Source of the DNA: Alphaproteobacteria bacterium
GTDB taxonomy: Bacteria > Pseudomonadota > Alphaproteobacteria > Rhizobiales > Xanthobacteraceae
Direction: 5' to 3'
NCBI GenBank assembly: GCA_026400395.1
Contig: JAPLPD010000145.1
Span: 1-55,245 of the forward strand
DNA: 55,245 nucleotides
Numbering within the stretch: the stretch's first letter is position 1; each line of letters starts with the position of its first letter. Under the pieces are notes generated by a model. The model made no database searches. It saw only the letters and a program-made list of their open reading frames with translations, and was not told the origin of the DNA. Made by a program: the position numbers and the translations under genes. Positions 26,512 to 36,535 of the stretch are shown piece after piece.

Positions 26512-26537
26512 GGCGCCCTGACGTTGGTTATTGGCAG

Positions 26538-26567
26538 ACCGCCGCCCCTCGGGCGGCGGTTTTGCTT
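26538..26567 (+). terminator. Rho-independent terminator after the ABC binding-protein gene
   Basis: Perfect 10-bp stem ACCGCCGCCC/GGGCGGCGGT (26538-26547 and 26551-26560), 3-nt loop CTC, followed by TTTGCTT. It lies 27 bp after the stop. It would reduce readthrough into livH, as is common between Liv receptor and permease genes. Confidence 0.85.
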
Positions 26568-26769
26568 AAGCGAATGAATTTCTGCGCTGCCGTTACTGGC
26601 CCACCCGGTCCAGGACATGACGTTGAGAAGTTGGTGAAGAAACAGAAAATGCTCTACTATTTACTGTATCAGGCTGGCCTTACCGGCGGGGGAATTTTGC
26701 GATGAAGCGGCCGCTAATCCTTGCGCTTCATGCCTCGGCGTCGCGCGCCGCTGCCCGGGCGGCGCGTCC

Positions 26770-27642
26770 GTGAGCACTTTGGTCGAACTGACCAACATGC
26801 TCCTCGGAGGGCTTGCGGCCGGCATGGTGCTTTTCATCGTGTCGGTCGGCTTGTCCGTCACCATGGGGCTGATGGGCTTTGTAAACCTCGCCCACGGCGG
26901 GTTCGCCATGATCGGTGGCTACGTCATCGTGCTGGCGATGAACCGCCTGGGCGTGCCGTTCGTAGCGGCGCTGGCGATCGGCTTCGTCGTCACGGCCGTC
27001 ATTAGCGTGATATTCGAGCGGCTGCTGTATGCGCGGCTCTATCGCGCCCCAGAGCTTGATCAAGTGCTCTTCACCATCGGCCTGGTCTTTGTGATGATCG
27101 CGGCGGTGACGTTGGTGGTCGGCCCAGAAACACAGCCGCTGACCCTACCGAGCGCGATGCAGGGCCAGGTCAACCTCGGCTTCATGGCCTATCGCACCTA
27201 CAGCATCGTGCTTATCGTGACAGGCTCGGCCATCATGCTGGCGCTCTGGCTTGGCTTCGAGCGCACCCGCATGGGCGCGCAGATCCGCGCCGCCGTCGAT
27301 AACCGGCGTATGGCCGAATCGCTCGGCATCAACATCACGCGGCTGTTCACCATCACCTTCGCGTTCGGCAGCGGCATGGCCGCGCTCGGTGGCGGGCTCG
27401 GCGCCGAGTTCCTTGGCCTCGATCCGCAATATCCGCTGAAGTACCTGGTGATGTTCCTGATCGTCGTCGCGGTCGGCGGGCTCGGCCGCATCACCGGCGT
27501 GTTCTACGCCTCACTGATCATCGGCGTGCTGGACTTCACCCTGAAGAAATACTTCCCGCAGGGCGGCACCGTGTTTATCTACGCCATGACCATCCTGCTG
27601 CTGCTGTGGCGGCCGCAGGGCCTGTTTGGCCGGCCCGCATGA
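26770..27642 (+). CDS. livH: Liv-type ABC transporter permease (LivH-like)
   Basis: 290-residue inner-membrane permease with about eight segments. Marks: GLSVTMGLMGFVNLAHGGFAMIGGY at residues about 28-52, AAVDNRRMAESLGINITRLF cytoplasmic loop facing the ATPases, and the C-terminal LWRPQGLFGRPA. It forms the channel together with LivM. GTG start. The last bases overlap the livM ATG (ATGA). Confidence 0.9.
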   Translation: MSTLVELTNMLLGGLAAGMVLFIVSVGLSVTMGLMGFVNLAHGGFAMIGGYVIVLAMNRLGVPFVAALAIGFVVTAVISVIFERLLYARLYRAPELDQVLFTIGLVFVMIAAVTLVVGPETQPLTLPSAMQGQVNLGFMAYRTYSIVLIVTGSAIMLALWLGFERTRMGAQIRAAVDNRRMAESLGINITRLFTITFAFGSGMAALGGGLGAEFLGLDPQYPLKYLVMFLIVVAVGGLGRITGVFYASLIIGVLDFTLKKYFPQGGTVFIYAMTILLLLWRPQGLFGRPA

Positions 27643-28581
27643 GCAGCGACAGCATTGTCCGCAGCGACAACCCGGCCGCCGTGGCGCTCGGCCGGCGCCA
27701 TCGCTTTCAGTGGTGGGAGGTGCTGCCGTGGATTCTGGGATTGGCCTTCTACTTCTTATTTCCGCGTTATCTCGGCTTCGGCACTGAACTGCTGAGTCGG
27801 CATGCTGGCCAAGCATGGAATATGGACCGAGCCGATCGGCGGGCTTGTCATCGCCGCCATCGTCGCGGGGCTGGTCGGTCTCGCCTCCGGATTGGTGCTG
27901 CTACGCACCACCGGCCTGACGCTCCTGATGCTGACGCTCTGCACCATGGGGCTGCTTGAGGAATCCGCCAACATGGCCGCCGAGGTCACCGGCGGTTTCG
28001 ATGGCCTCGACAGCCTGCCGATCAAGCCGATCTTCGGCAAATTCGAGTTCGACGTCCTCTATTCCAGCACGCAATATCTCTATGTGCTCGGCGTGACCCT
28101 GGTGTGCTTCGTGTTCGTGCGCACGCTGGTCTATTCGCCGTTCGGCCACAGCCTGACCGGCATCCGCGAGAACATGCTGCGCATGCACGCGGTCGGCGCG
28201 CCGGTGCGCTGGCGTCTTGTGCTCTGCTACTCGATATCGGCGGCGCTGGCCGGCGTCGCCGGAGCGCTGTGGGCGCAGGCGAACGCCTACGTGAACCTGT
28301 CCACGCTTGGACTCGACCGCGCGGCCACCGTGCTGATCATCCTGGTGCTCGGCGGGCACGGACGGCTGTACGGATCGATCGTTGGCGCAGTGGCCTATAT
28401 GGCGCTCTCGCACCTTCTGTCGAAGGCATATCCGACCGCGTGGCAACTCGGCCTCGGCCTGCTGCTGGTGGCCATCGCTCTGTTCGCCCGAGGCGGCATC
28501 CTCGGCATCTTCGACAATCTGATCGCGTGGCTGCGCAAGGATCGCAAGCCCGAGGCGCAGCCTCCGGGGCAGCCACGATGA
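27639..28581 (+). pseudogene. livM: Liv-type ABC permease LivM, broken by an internal deletion
   Basis: The 5' part codes for MSSDSIVRSDNPAAVALG through FPRYLGFGTELL, an ordinary LivM beginning. At about 27795 the frame shifts: the continuing frame becomes nonsense ending near 27959, while LivM sequence resumes from GMLAKHGIWTEP (27799 on) in another frame and runs intact to 28581. The segment normally there, about 33 residues with the LGYAG and LGHAAFFGVGAY motifs of membrane helices 2 and 3, is missing. About 100 nt were therefore lost. A 259-residue product could start at ATG 27802 but would lack these helices and probably not assemble. Confidence 0.8.
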
Positions 28582-29333
28582 CCGCGCTGCTGGAAACGCG
28601 TTCGCTCAGCAAAAGCTTCGGTGCGCTGCGCGCCACCCGCGACGTCACCTTCAAGCTGGAGGAAGGCGCGCGCCACGCGCTGATTGGCCCGAACGGCGCG
28701 GGCAAAACGACCTTCATCAATCTGCTCACCGGCGTTCTAATGCCGAGCGCCGGCACGGTGCTGTTCAAGGGAAGCGACATCACCACCGTCGAGCAGTCCG
28801 AACGGGTCAAACTCGGCATCGCCCGCACCTTCCAGATCAACCGGCTTTTCCGCGGGCTGTCGGTGCTGGAGAACGTCTACATGGCGATCGCCGAGCGGGT
28901 CGGCGCGGCGCCGGATATGTTCAGGCCGGCCGGCAAGCGCCTCGACGTGATCGATGAGGCGATGGATCTTCTGACCCGGCTCAAGCTCGCCGACATCGCC
29001 CACAAAACCATCCCGGAATTGCCGTACGGGCGCCAGCGGCTGGTCGAACTCGCCATCACGCTCGGACTGAAGCCGCAGGTGCTGCTGCTCGACGAGCCCG
29101 CCGCCGGCGTGCCCAGCGCAGAGAGCCACATCATTCTCGACGCCATCGACGCGCTGCCGAAGAGCATCGGCGTGCTCATCATCGACCACAACATGGACCT
29201 GGTGTTCCGCTTCGCTCAGAAGATCACAGTGCTGGTGCGCGGCGCGGTGTTTGCCGAGGGCACGCCGAAGGAGATCGGCGCCAACCCGGATGTCCGCGCG
29301 GTCTACCTAGGGCAGCAGGCCGCGCATGGCTGA
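28578..29333 (+). CDS. livG: Liv-type ABC transporter ATPase (LivG-like)
   Basis: 251 residues. Walker A GPNGAGKTT (about 37-45), Q-loop in ARTFQINRLF, signature-equivalent LPYGRQRLVELA in place of LSGGQ (normal for LivG), Walker B VLLLDEPAAGV and the switch His in IIDHNMD. It energises import together with LivF. ATG overlaps the livM stop (ATGA), so its translation could suffer if ribosomes leave the shifted livM frame early; the 27802 fragment would keep the coupling. Confidence 0.92.
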   Translation: MTALLETRSLSKSFGALRATRDVTFKLEEGARHALIGPNGAGKTTFINLLTGVLMPSAGTVLFKGSDITTVEQSERVKLGIARTFQINRLFRGLSVLENVYMAIAERVGAAPDMFRPAGKRLDVIDEAMDLLTRLKLADIAHKTIPELPYGRQRLVELAITLGLKPQVLLLDEPAAGVPSAESHIILDAIDALPKSIGVLIIDHNMDLVFRFAQKITVLVRGAVFAEGTPKEIGANPDVRAVYLGQQAAHG

Positions 29334-30054
29334 CAGAAATATGGCGGGCAGCAGCAACGCAGTCGAACTGAAGGGCGTGTCCGCCGGCTATGGCGACACC
29401 GTGATCCTGGAGGACGTCAATCTCGCCATCGCGCCAGGCGAAAGCATCAGCGTGATCGGACGCAACGGCGTCGGCAAGACCACGCTGCTCTCGACCATCA
29501 TGGGCCACACCACCTTGCACAAGGGCGAGGTTCTGCTTTCCGGCAAGAGCCTCAACCGGGTGCCGGTCTATCGCCGCGCCGCCGCCGGCATCGGCTTCGT
29601 GCCGCAGGAGCGCGAGATTTTCCCGTCGCTCAGCGTGCTGGAAAATCTCGAGGTCGGCGCCCGTGCCGGCCGATGGGACAAGGAGAAGATGTTCGAATTG
29701 TTCCCGAACCTCAAGGAGCGCCTCGACAACCGCGGCAACCAGCTCTCCGGCGGCGAGCAACAGATGCTATCGATCGCGCGCGCTCTGCTTACCAATCCCA
29801 GCGTGCTGCTGATGGACGAGCCGACCGAGGGACTGGCCCCGGTGATCGTCGAGGCGCTGACCGCGGTGCTGATCAAGTTGCGCAGCGAAAGCGGCCTTTC
29901 GATCATCCTGGTCGAGCAGAACAGCCGCGTCGCCTTCGAGTTCTCCGACCGCAGCGTCGTGCTGGACAAGGGCCGCATCGGCTATGACGGCGCGTCGGCG
30001 GTGCTGCGCGACGATCCCGAACGGCTGGCCAAAGTCATCGGCGTCAGCGAGTAG
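29326..30054 (+). CDS. livF: Liv-type ABC transporter ATPase (LivF-like)
   Basis: 242 residues. Walker A GRNGVGKTT, Q-loop GFVPQEREIFPSLSVLENL, signature LSGGEQQML, Walker B VLLMDEPTEGLAP and switch His replaced by Gln in VEQNSR, all usual for LivF. Starts inside the last 8 bp of livG. Closes the importer operon; a Bug gene follows after 85 bp on the same strand. Confidence 0.92.
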   Translation: MADRNMAGSSNAVELKGVSAGYGDTVILEDVNLAIAPGESISVIGRNGVGKTTLLSTIMGHTTLHKGEVLLSGKSLNRVPVYRRAAAGIGFVPQEREIFPSLSVLENLEVGARAGRWDKEKMFELFPNLKERLDNRGNQLSGGEQQMLSIARALLTNPSVLLMDEPTEGLAPVIVEALTAVLIKLRSESGLSIILVEQNSRVAFEFSDRSVVLDKGRIGYDGASAVLRDDPERLAKVIGVSE

Positions 30055-30139
30055 CTGCCCAAGCCTGCGCCCAAAGCCTTGCGGTCAATGCCCTGACGCG
30101 GGCATTCTGGCCTCAACAACGATTGTCCGGGGAAACGCC

Positions 30140-31117
30140 ATGCCAAGCACCCGCCGCCGATTTCTCACACTTGCAGCGTCCACTGCACTCGTGCCCTCTG
30201 TCTTGAACATGGCCAATGCGCAGACCTACCCCGCGAAGCCCGTCCGCTTCGTGGTCGGCTTCCCGGCCGGCGGACCGAACAGCATCCTCGCGGGACTTGC
30301 CGGCGACTGGCTTGCGGCCAAGCTCGGCCAGCCGTTCCAGATCGTGCACAAGCCGGGAAAGTCCGGCAACATCGCCACCGCCGAAGTCGTGCGCGCCGCG
30401 CCGGACGGCGACACCATCCTGCTGGGCGGTCCGGCGAACGCGATCGGCGCGTCGCTTTATCCGGACCTGCCTTACGTATTTCTGCGCGACATGCAGCCGG
30501 TGGCGGGCATCACCCGCGAGGCGCTGGTGCTGGTGGTCAATCCCGGCGTTCCGGCCAAGACCGTGCCCGAGCTGCTCGCGTACGCGAAGGCAAACCCCGC
30601 CGCGATCAAGATCGCCTCGACCGGCAGCGGCAGCGCGCCCCACGTCACCGCCGAATTGCTCAAACAGCTCACCGGCCTCAATCTCGAGGTCGTGCACTAC
30701 GCCGGCGGCGGTCCTGCGTTGAACGCGATCATCAACGGCGAAGCGCAGATGATGTTCGAGCCGATGTCGGCCTCGATCATTCCCGTGCGGGCCGGCAAGC
30801 TCCGCGCGCTCGCGGTTACCACCACGACGCCCTCATCGGCGCTGCCGGGCATTCCGCCGATGACCGCCGCGGTTCCGGGCTACGACGCGAGCGCCGCGAC
30901 CGGCATCGCGGTGCCGAAGGGCACGCCCACGGAGATTGTCGAGTTGCTGAACAAGACGATGCAGCTTGCGTTCAACGATGCGGGGTTCCAGGCCAAGGTG
31001 GCCGAAACCGGCGGCGCGCCGCTGCCGGGCTCGTCGGCGGATTTCGCAAAGCTGATGGCCGCCGAGACCGAGAAGTGGGGCAACGTCGTCAAGACCGCCG
31101 CCATCAAGGCGGAGTAA
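30140..31117 (+). CDS. Bug/TctC-family solute-binding protein with Tat-type signal
   Basis: 325 residues. The N-terminus MPSTRRRFLTLAAS has a twin-arginine motif followed by a hydrophobic stretch ending NMANAQ, so export folded through Tat is likely. The mature part has YPAKPVRFVVGFPAGGPNSILAG and the Bug ligand loop near VHYAGGGPALNAIINGE. No TctA/B partner. It sits between the ABC importer and the lig genes (convergent with ligC), so an aromatic or dicarboxylic acid ligand is an inference. Start at 30140 chosen for the signal peptide. Confidence 0.88.
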   Translation: MPSTRRRFLTLAASTALVPSVLNMANAQTYPAKPVRFVVGFPAGGPNSILAGLAGDWLAAKLGQPFQIVHKPGKSGNIATAEVVRAAPDGDTILLGGPANAIGASLYPDLPYVFLRDMQPVAGITREALVLVVNPGVPAKTVPELLAYAKANPAAIKIASTGSGSAPHVTAELLKQLTGLNLEVVHYAGGGPALNAIINGEAQMMFEPMSASIIPVRAGKLRALAVTTTTPSSALPGIPPMTAAVPGYDASAATGIAVPKGTPTEIVELLNKTMQLAFNDAGFQAKVAETGGAPLPGSSADFAKLMAAETEKWGNVVKTAAIKAE

Positions 31118-31129
31118 GGCGCGGGCTTT

Positions 31130-31151
31130 CTCTCCCCTCTAGCGGGGAGAG
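31130..31151. terminator. Hairpin between convergent Bug and ligC genes
   Basis: CTCTCCCC/GGGGAGAG, an 8-bp perfect stem with a 6-nt loop (TCTAGC), in the 52 bp between two convergent stops. It lacks a long T-run on either side, so it may be a bidirectional terminator or one of the CTCTCCCC-type repeats also seen at 44949 and 54805. Confidence 0.5.
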
Positions 31152-31169
31152 TGCCCCATCGCTGATAAA

Positions 31170-32126
31170 CTAAGCGTGCGCCTTGCGCTGCGGGTCGATG
31201 ATCTGTTCCAGCTTGCCCAGCACATGCATGCACGGCAGCACCTGCTGCAGGCTGCCGTTCGGCTCGCGCTTCTCCTGGATCGCCTTGATGAACTCGCGAT
31301 CCTCCAGCTCGATGCCGTCCATCGACACGTCCACCTTCGACACGTCGATCTTGTTGTCCTTGCCGTCGCTGAGATCGTCGTAGAACGCCTTGAAGGTGCC
31401 GTTGTCGCAGATGTAGCGGAAGAACGAACCGAGCGGCCCGTCGTTGTTGAACGACAGCGACAGCGACAGCATTGAGCCCGAGGGCGTCTTCGCCACGATG
31501 CCCATGTCCATGGCGATGTTGAGCTCCTTGTGGATCGGACCCTGCACGGCGTAGCAGTCGGAGATGTTCTCACCGCATTGGTACTGGAACAGATCGATGG
31601 TGTGCGCGGCGTGGTGCCACAGCAGATGATCCGTCCAGCTCCGCGCGTTGCCGGCGGCGTTGATGTTCTTCCTGCGGAAAAAATAGGTCTGCACGTCCAT
31701 CTGCTGGATCTTCAGCTCGCCGGCCTTGATCTTCTTGTGGACGTACTGGTGGCTCGGATTGAAGCGCCGCACGTGGCCGCCCATCGCGGTCACGCCGGTC
31801 TCCTTGGCGATCTTCACCAGGCCCTCGGCATCCTCCACCGAATCGGTGACCGGAATCTCGACCAGCACATGCTTGCCGGCGCGCATCACCTGCTCGGCCT
31901 GCCGGAAATGCATCTTGGTCGGCGTGGTGAGGATCACCGCGTCGGCGCGCCTGATGCCCTCTGAAAGATCGCCCGTGAAATGCGGCACGCCGTATTTCTT
32001 GGCGATCGCCGCGGTGGAGTCCTGGTTGCCGCCGACCAGCGACGTAACTTCAACACCCTGGATGCGCTTCAGCGCGTCGAGATGCTTCTGGCCAAAAGCG
32101 CCTTGGCCGGCGACACAGATTTTCAT
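31170..32126 (-). CDS. ligC: 4-carboxy-2-hydroxymuconate-6-semialdehyde dehydrogenase (LigC)
   Basis: 318-residue Gfo/Idh/MocA-type oxidoreductase. Rossmann motif GQGAFGQKHLDAL at the start, EIPVTDS in place of the usual EKP stretch, and the HH pair in LLWHHAAHTIDLFQYQCGE. This combination is what I recall for LigC, which oxidises the ring-cleavage product of protocatechuate 4,5-dioxygenase (as hemiacetal) to 2-pyrone-4,6-dicarboxylate. LigA and LigB, which make that product, lie directly upstream and LigI, which opens the pyrone, a little further, giving strong context. A repeat element fills the gap to ligB. Confidence 0.88.
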   Translation of the reverse strand: MKICVAGQGAFGQKHLDALKRIQGVEVTSLVGGNQDSTAAIAKKYGVPHFTGDLSEGIRRADAVILTTPTKMHFRQAEQVMRAGKHVLVEIPVTDSVEDAEGLVKIAKETGVTAMGGHVRRFNPSHQYVHKKIKAGELKIQQMDVQTYFFRRKNINAAGNARSWTDHLLWHHAAHTIDLFQYQCGENISDCYAVQGPIHKELNIAMDMGIVAKTPSGSMLSLSLSFNNDGPLGSFFRYICDNGTFKAFYDDLSDGKDNKIDVSKVDVSMDGIELEDREFIKAIQEKREPNGSLQQVLPCMHVLGKLEQIIDPQRKAHA

Positions 32127-32149
32127 GGAGACCTCTTAGGGCTGGCGTT

Positions 32150-32271
32150 GAATCTCAGCGGCATTCCAGGGCACGAGCAGAGAGCGAGCTCAGAATCCAG
32201 AGCGGGCGTACAACAGTGCTTCTCTGGATTTCGATCCCGGCGCTCCGCGCCATCCCGGAATGACCGCGGAT
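32150..32271. repeat. Dispersed repeat between ligC and ligB
   Basis: About 120 bp. Shares with 33781-33900 the stretches CGTACAAC-GTG, CTCTGGATT and an identical end TCCCGGAATGACCGCGGA (here 32253-32270). The plan resembles the GTCATTCCGGG...CCCGGAATCCAGAG repeats common in Bradyrhizobium-type genomes. It interrupts the spacing of the lig operon. Confidence 0.7.
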
Positions 32272-32288
32272 AGGCTTTCGTCATCTCG

Positions 32289-33690
<1,402 letters not shown>

Positions 33691-33732
33691 CGATGCGGCT
33701 CCTGCCGAGGTCCGGAGACCTGCGAAAAGGCT

Positions 33733-33751
33733 GATATATCGATGATATATC
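33733..33751. promoter_or_regulatory. Candidate operator upstream of ligAB
   Basis: GATATATCGATGATATATC: two copies of the self-palindromic 8-mer GATATATC separated by 3 bp, ending 42 bp before the ligA start. It is a striking AT-rich island in GC-rich surroundings. Such two-fold sites suit a dimeric repressor such as a GntR- or LysR-type regulator, though no regulator gene lies next to the lig genes. Confidence 0.5.
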
Positions 33752-33780
33752 CACCGCGCGGAGTCATTGCAACGGCGGGG

Positions 33781-33900
33781 CGATCCGTCGTTCCGGAGCG
33801 CGAGCGGAGCGAGCGAACCCCGACACCAGAGCCACGTACAACGGTGTGTCACTCTGGATTCCGGGCCCTGCGCCCGCGCCGTCCCGGAATGACCGCGGAC
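33781..33900. repeat. Dispersed repeat upstream of ligA
   Basis: About 120 bp, second copy of the element at 32150-32271. Begins CGTCGTTCCGGAGCGCGAGCG and ends TCCCGGAATGACCGCGG, which are partly inverted; contains ACTCTGGATTCCGGG. It separates ligA from the GlcG-like gene. Confidence 0.7.
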
Positions 33901-33910
33901 GGTCAGCCGA

Positions 33911-34402
33911 TTAAAGGCCCGCCTCTTTCCAGTTCGGCGCGGGCTGTTCCGGATGGCTCTTCAGCCCGGCCCGGTGCACTCCGGTGATGGCGGCGTATTC
34001 ATCCTTGTCGGAGGCGTCGCCGGAAATGCCGACAGCGCCGATCACGTCGCCTTTGTCGTTCAGCGCCAGCACCCCGCCCGGAACCGGAATGAAACGCCCG
34101 TCCGACGCCGCGGCGATCGCGCCCTGGAACGCCGGGCGATCCTTCAGCCGATCCCGGATGGTGCGGCTCGAGATGCCCATGCCGAGCGCACCGGCCGCCT
34201 TCCCGATGGCGATGTCGGCGCGCAGATTGCCCGAACCGTCCTGGCGCTTGAGCAGCACCACATGGCCGCCGACATCCAGCACGGCGACGGTGAGCGGCAG
34301 CAGGCCGGCGTCCGCGCCGGCCTTCAGCGCGCCGTCAGCGATCTTTTCCGCCTCCGCGAGCGGCATGCTGATCTGCAGGCGATGGACCCAGTGATCCGCC
34401 AT
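33911..34402 (-). CDS. GlcG/HbpS family protein
   Basis: 163 residues. Family marks: MPLAEAEKIADGALKAGADAG, VAVLDVGGHVVLLKRQDG, the FIPVPGGVLAL strand and GAVGISGDASDKDE. HbpS binds haem; many GlcG-like proteins lie in catabolic operons with unclear roles. Its ATG begins one base after the ligI stop, so it is surely co-transcribed with ligI, which suggests a role in pyrone dicarboxylate or oxaloacetate-branch metabolism rather than haem. No signal peptide. Confidence 0.85.
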   Translation of the reverse strand: MADHWVHRLQISMPLAEAEKIADGALKAGADAGLLPLTVAVLDVGGHVVLLKRQDGSGNLRADIAIGKAAGALGMGISSRTIRDRLKDRPAFQGAIAAASDGRFIPVPGGVLALNDKGDVIGAVGISGDASDKDEYAAITGVHRAGLKSHPEQPAPNWKEAGL

Positions 34403-34403
34403 T

Positions 34404-35279
34404 TCAGCTCCAGTAGAGCTTCATCGGATTATCCACCAGCAGCTTCTTCTGCAACTCGGCGGTCGGCGCGATCTTCGGAATCATGTCGGTGATGATGCCG
34501 TCGTCCGGCGCCTCCTTCGGCATGTTCGGATGCGGCCAGTCGGTGCCCCAGATCACGCGGTCCGGGAACCGCTCGACGATGGCGCGCGCGTACGGCACCA
34601 CATCGTCGTACGGCGGCCCGGCCAGCGTGAACCGCTCCGGGCACGTGACCTTCGTGACCCAGTTCTTGTTGGCGTCGAGCGCCTTCAGCCAGTTTTGACA
34701 ATTCTTGCCGTCGATGCCCTCTTTCAGGTTCGGGCAGGCCATGTGGTCGAACACCAGGGTGGTCGGCAGCGACTTCAGGAAAGGTCCCATTTCATCGAGG
34801 TCCGCGTGCTCGAAATAGACAACGATGTGCCAGCCGAGTTTGGCGATACGGTTGGCTATCCGCACCATCACATCCTTCGGCGTCGAATCGACCAGCCGCT
34901 TGATGAAATTGAAGCGCACGCCCTTGATTCCGTCGCGGTCGAGTTGCTTGAACTGATCGTCCGTAAAGCTCTCGTTGACGAAAGCGACACCCTTGGCCCG
35001 GCCGTTCGACGTCACCAGCGCATCGACCAGCGCACGGTTGTCGGTGTCGTGGCAGGTCGCCTGCACGATCACGGCCTTGTCGAAGCCGAGAAAGTCATGC
35101 AGCGCAAACAGCTTTTCCTTCGGCGCGTCGCAGGGCGTGTACTTGCGCGTGGGCGCAAACGGAAACTTTGCCTCCGGACCGAACACATGATTGTGCGCGT
35201 CCACCGCGCCCGCCGGCGGCCTGTACTTTGGCTTCGACGGATTCGGATGAAACGGGATGTAGCCGGCACTCATGGGCAC
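34404..35279 (-). CDS. ligI: 2-pyrone-4,6-dicarboxylate hydrolase (LigI)
   Basis: 291-residue amidohydrolase-superfamily TIM barrel that opens PDC to oxalomesaconate. Marks: PPAGAVDAHNHVFGP (His-x-His), VIVQATCHDTDN, GVRFNFIKRLVD, VFDHMACPN and VIWGTDWPHPN, ending NPMKLYWS, very similar to the LigI pattern of Sphingobium. Start: GTG at 35279 is 9 nt from GGAG; ATG at 35273 is the alternative, two codons shorter. Lies between the thiolase and GlcG-like genes; the enzymes after it (LigU, LigJ, LigK) are not in this window. Confidence 0.9.
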   Translation of the reverse strand: MPMSAGYIPFHPNPSKPKYRPPAGAVDAHNHVFGPEAKFPFAPTRKYTPCDAPKEKLFALHDFLGFDKAVIVQATCHDTDNRALVDALVTSNGRAKGVAFVNESFTDDQFKQLDRDGIKGVRFNFIKRLVDSTPKDVMVRIANRIAKLGWHIVVYFEHADLDEMGPFLKSLPTTLVFDHMACPNLKEGIDGKNCQNWLKALDANKNWVTKVTCPERFTLAGPPYDDVVPYARAIVERFPDRVIWGTDWPHPNMPKEAPDDGIITDMIPKIAPTAELQKKLLVDNPMKLYWS

Positions 35280-35311
35280 GTTGGGAGTCTCCTTGGGCTT
35301 TTCCAGTTTTC

Positions 35312-36517
35312 TTAAACGCGCTCGATCGCCAATGAAACCCCCTGCCCGACGCCGACGCACATCGAGGCGAGCGCGCGCTTGCCGCCCTGCTTGATCATCT
35401 GGTGCGCCGCCGTCAGCACCAGCCGCGTGCCTGACATGCCAAGCGGATGACCGAGCGCGATGGCGCCGCCGTTCGGGTTGACGTGCTCGGCGTCGTCGGC
35501 GAGGCCGAGCTGGCGCATGCACGCCAGCGCCTGGGATGCGAACGCCTCGTTCAGTTCGATCACGTCGAAGTCGCCGATCTTCAGCCCATACCGCGCCATC
35601 AGCTTCTGGGTGGACGGCACTGGGCCGATCCCCATGACGCGCGGCGGCACGCCCGCCGATGCCATGCCGGTGACGCGCGCGATCGGCGTGAGGCCGTGCT
35701 TCTTCGCCGCCGCCTCCGACGCGATGATCATCGCCGCCGCGCCATCGTTGACGCCCGACGCATTGCCCGCGGTGATCGTACCCGGCTGGCGCACGAACGC
35801 CTTGAGCTTGGCCAGCCCCTCCGCCGTGGTGTCGGGCCGCAGATGTTCGTCCTTGTTCACAGTGAGCGGACCGGCCTTGCCGCCCGGCAGAATGACCGGC
35901 TCGATCTCCTCGGCGAAAAAGCCCGCCGCCTGCGCCTTCGCCGCGCGCTGCTGCGAGCGAAGCGCGAACGCATCCTGGTCCGTCCGCGCCACCTGATAAT
36001 CCTCGGCGACGTTCTCGGCGGTGTCCGGCATCGGATCGACGCCGTACTGCTGCTTCATCAGCGGATTGATGAAACGCCAGCCGATCGTCGTGTCCTCGAC
36101 CGTCGCGCTGCGCTGGAATGCCTCCTGCGCCTTGCCCATCACCAGCGGCGCGCGCGTCATCGACTCGACGCCGCCGGCAATGGCAAAGTCGATCTCGCCG
36201 GCGTGGATGCCCTGGGCGGCGAGCCCCACCGCGTTCAGGCCCGATGAGCACAGCCGATTGACGGTGATGCCGGGCACCGAAGGGGGCAGCCCAGCCAGCA
36301 GCAGCGCCATGCGCGCCACGTTACGGTTGTCTTCGCCCGCCTGGTTGGCGCAGCCGTAATAGACTTCGTCGACCGCCCCCCAATCGATGTTCGGATGCCG
36401 CTTCATCAGCGCCTTGATCGGCAGCGAGCCGAGATCGTCGGTGCGCACGCGCGCAAGCCCGCCGGCGTAGCGGCCGATCGGCGTGCGGACGGTGTCGCAA
36501 ATGAAGGCTTCGGGCAT
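35312..36517 (-). CDS. pcaF: Thiolase, 3-oxoadipyl-CoA thiolase-like
   Basis: 401 residues. Nucleophile C90 in NRLCSSGLNAVG, GHPLGMSGTR with the catalytic His, and late Cys in MCVGVGQG. The stretches CANQAGEDNRNVARM and DTAENVAEDY are typical of PcaF/PaaJ, which split 3-oxoadipyl-CoA into succinyl- and acetyl-CoA. That belongs to ortho-cleavage or phenylacetate pathways, not the 4,5-route around it, so it may instead serve side-chain beta-oxidation. Start 36517 has GGAG 6 nt upstream. Confidence 0.85.
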   Translation of the reverse strand: MPEAFICDTVRTPIGRYAGGLARVRTDDLGSLPIKALMKRHPNIDWGAVDEVYYGCANQAGEDNRNVARMALLLAGLPPSVPGITVNRLCSSGLNAVGLAAQGIHAGEIDFAIAGGVESMTRAPLVMGKAQEAFQRSATVEDTTIGWRFINPLMKQQYGVDPMPDTAENVAEDYQVARTDQDAFALRSQQRAAKAQAAGFFAEEIEPVILPGGKAGPLTVNKDEHLRPDTTAEGLAKLKAFVRQPGTITAGNASGVNDGAAAMIIASEAAAKKHGLTPIARVTGMASAGVPPRVMGIGPVPSTQKLMARYGLKIGDFDVIELNEAFASQALACMRQLGLADDAEHVNPNGGAIALGHPLGMSGTRLVLTAAHQMIKQGGKRALASMCVGVGQGVSLAIERV

Positions 36518-36535
36518 GGCGGTCTCCTGAAGGGC

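Noticed and set aside
26538-26567. Riboswitch or attenuator between the binding-protein gene and livH
   Set aside because: Only a plain terminator hairpin is visible; no anti-terminator or conserved aptamer pattern was seen.
28578-29333. LivG with a defective signature motif (PYGRQR instead of LSGGQ)
   Set aside because: LivG proteins normally carry a YGxQR form of the signature, so this is not a defect.
34404-36251. 615-codon frame that seems to fuse a large protein to LigI
   Set aside because: The upstream part is an Arg/Gly-rich shadow of the thiolase gene; LigI has its own start and ribosome-binding site at 35279.
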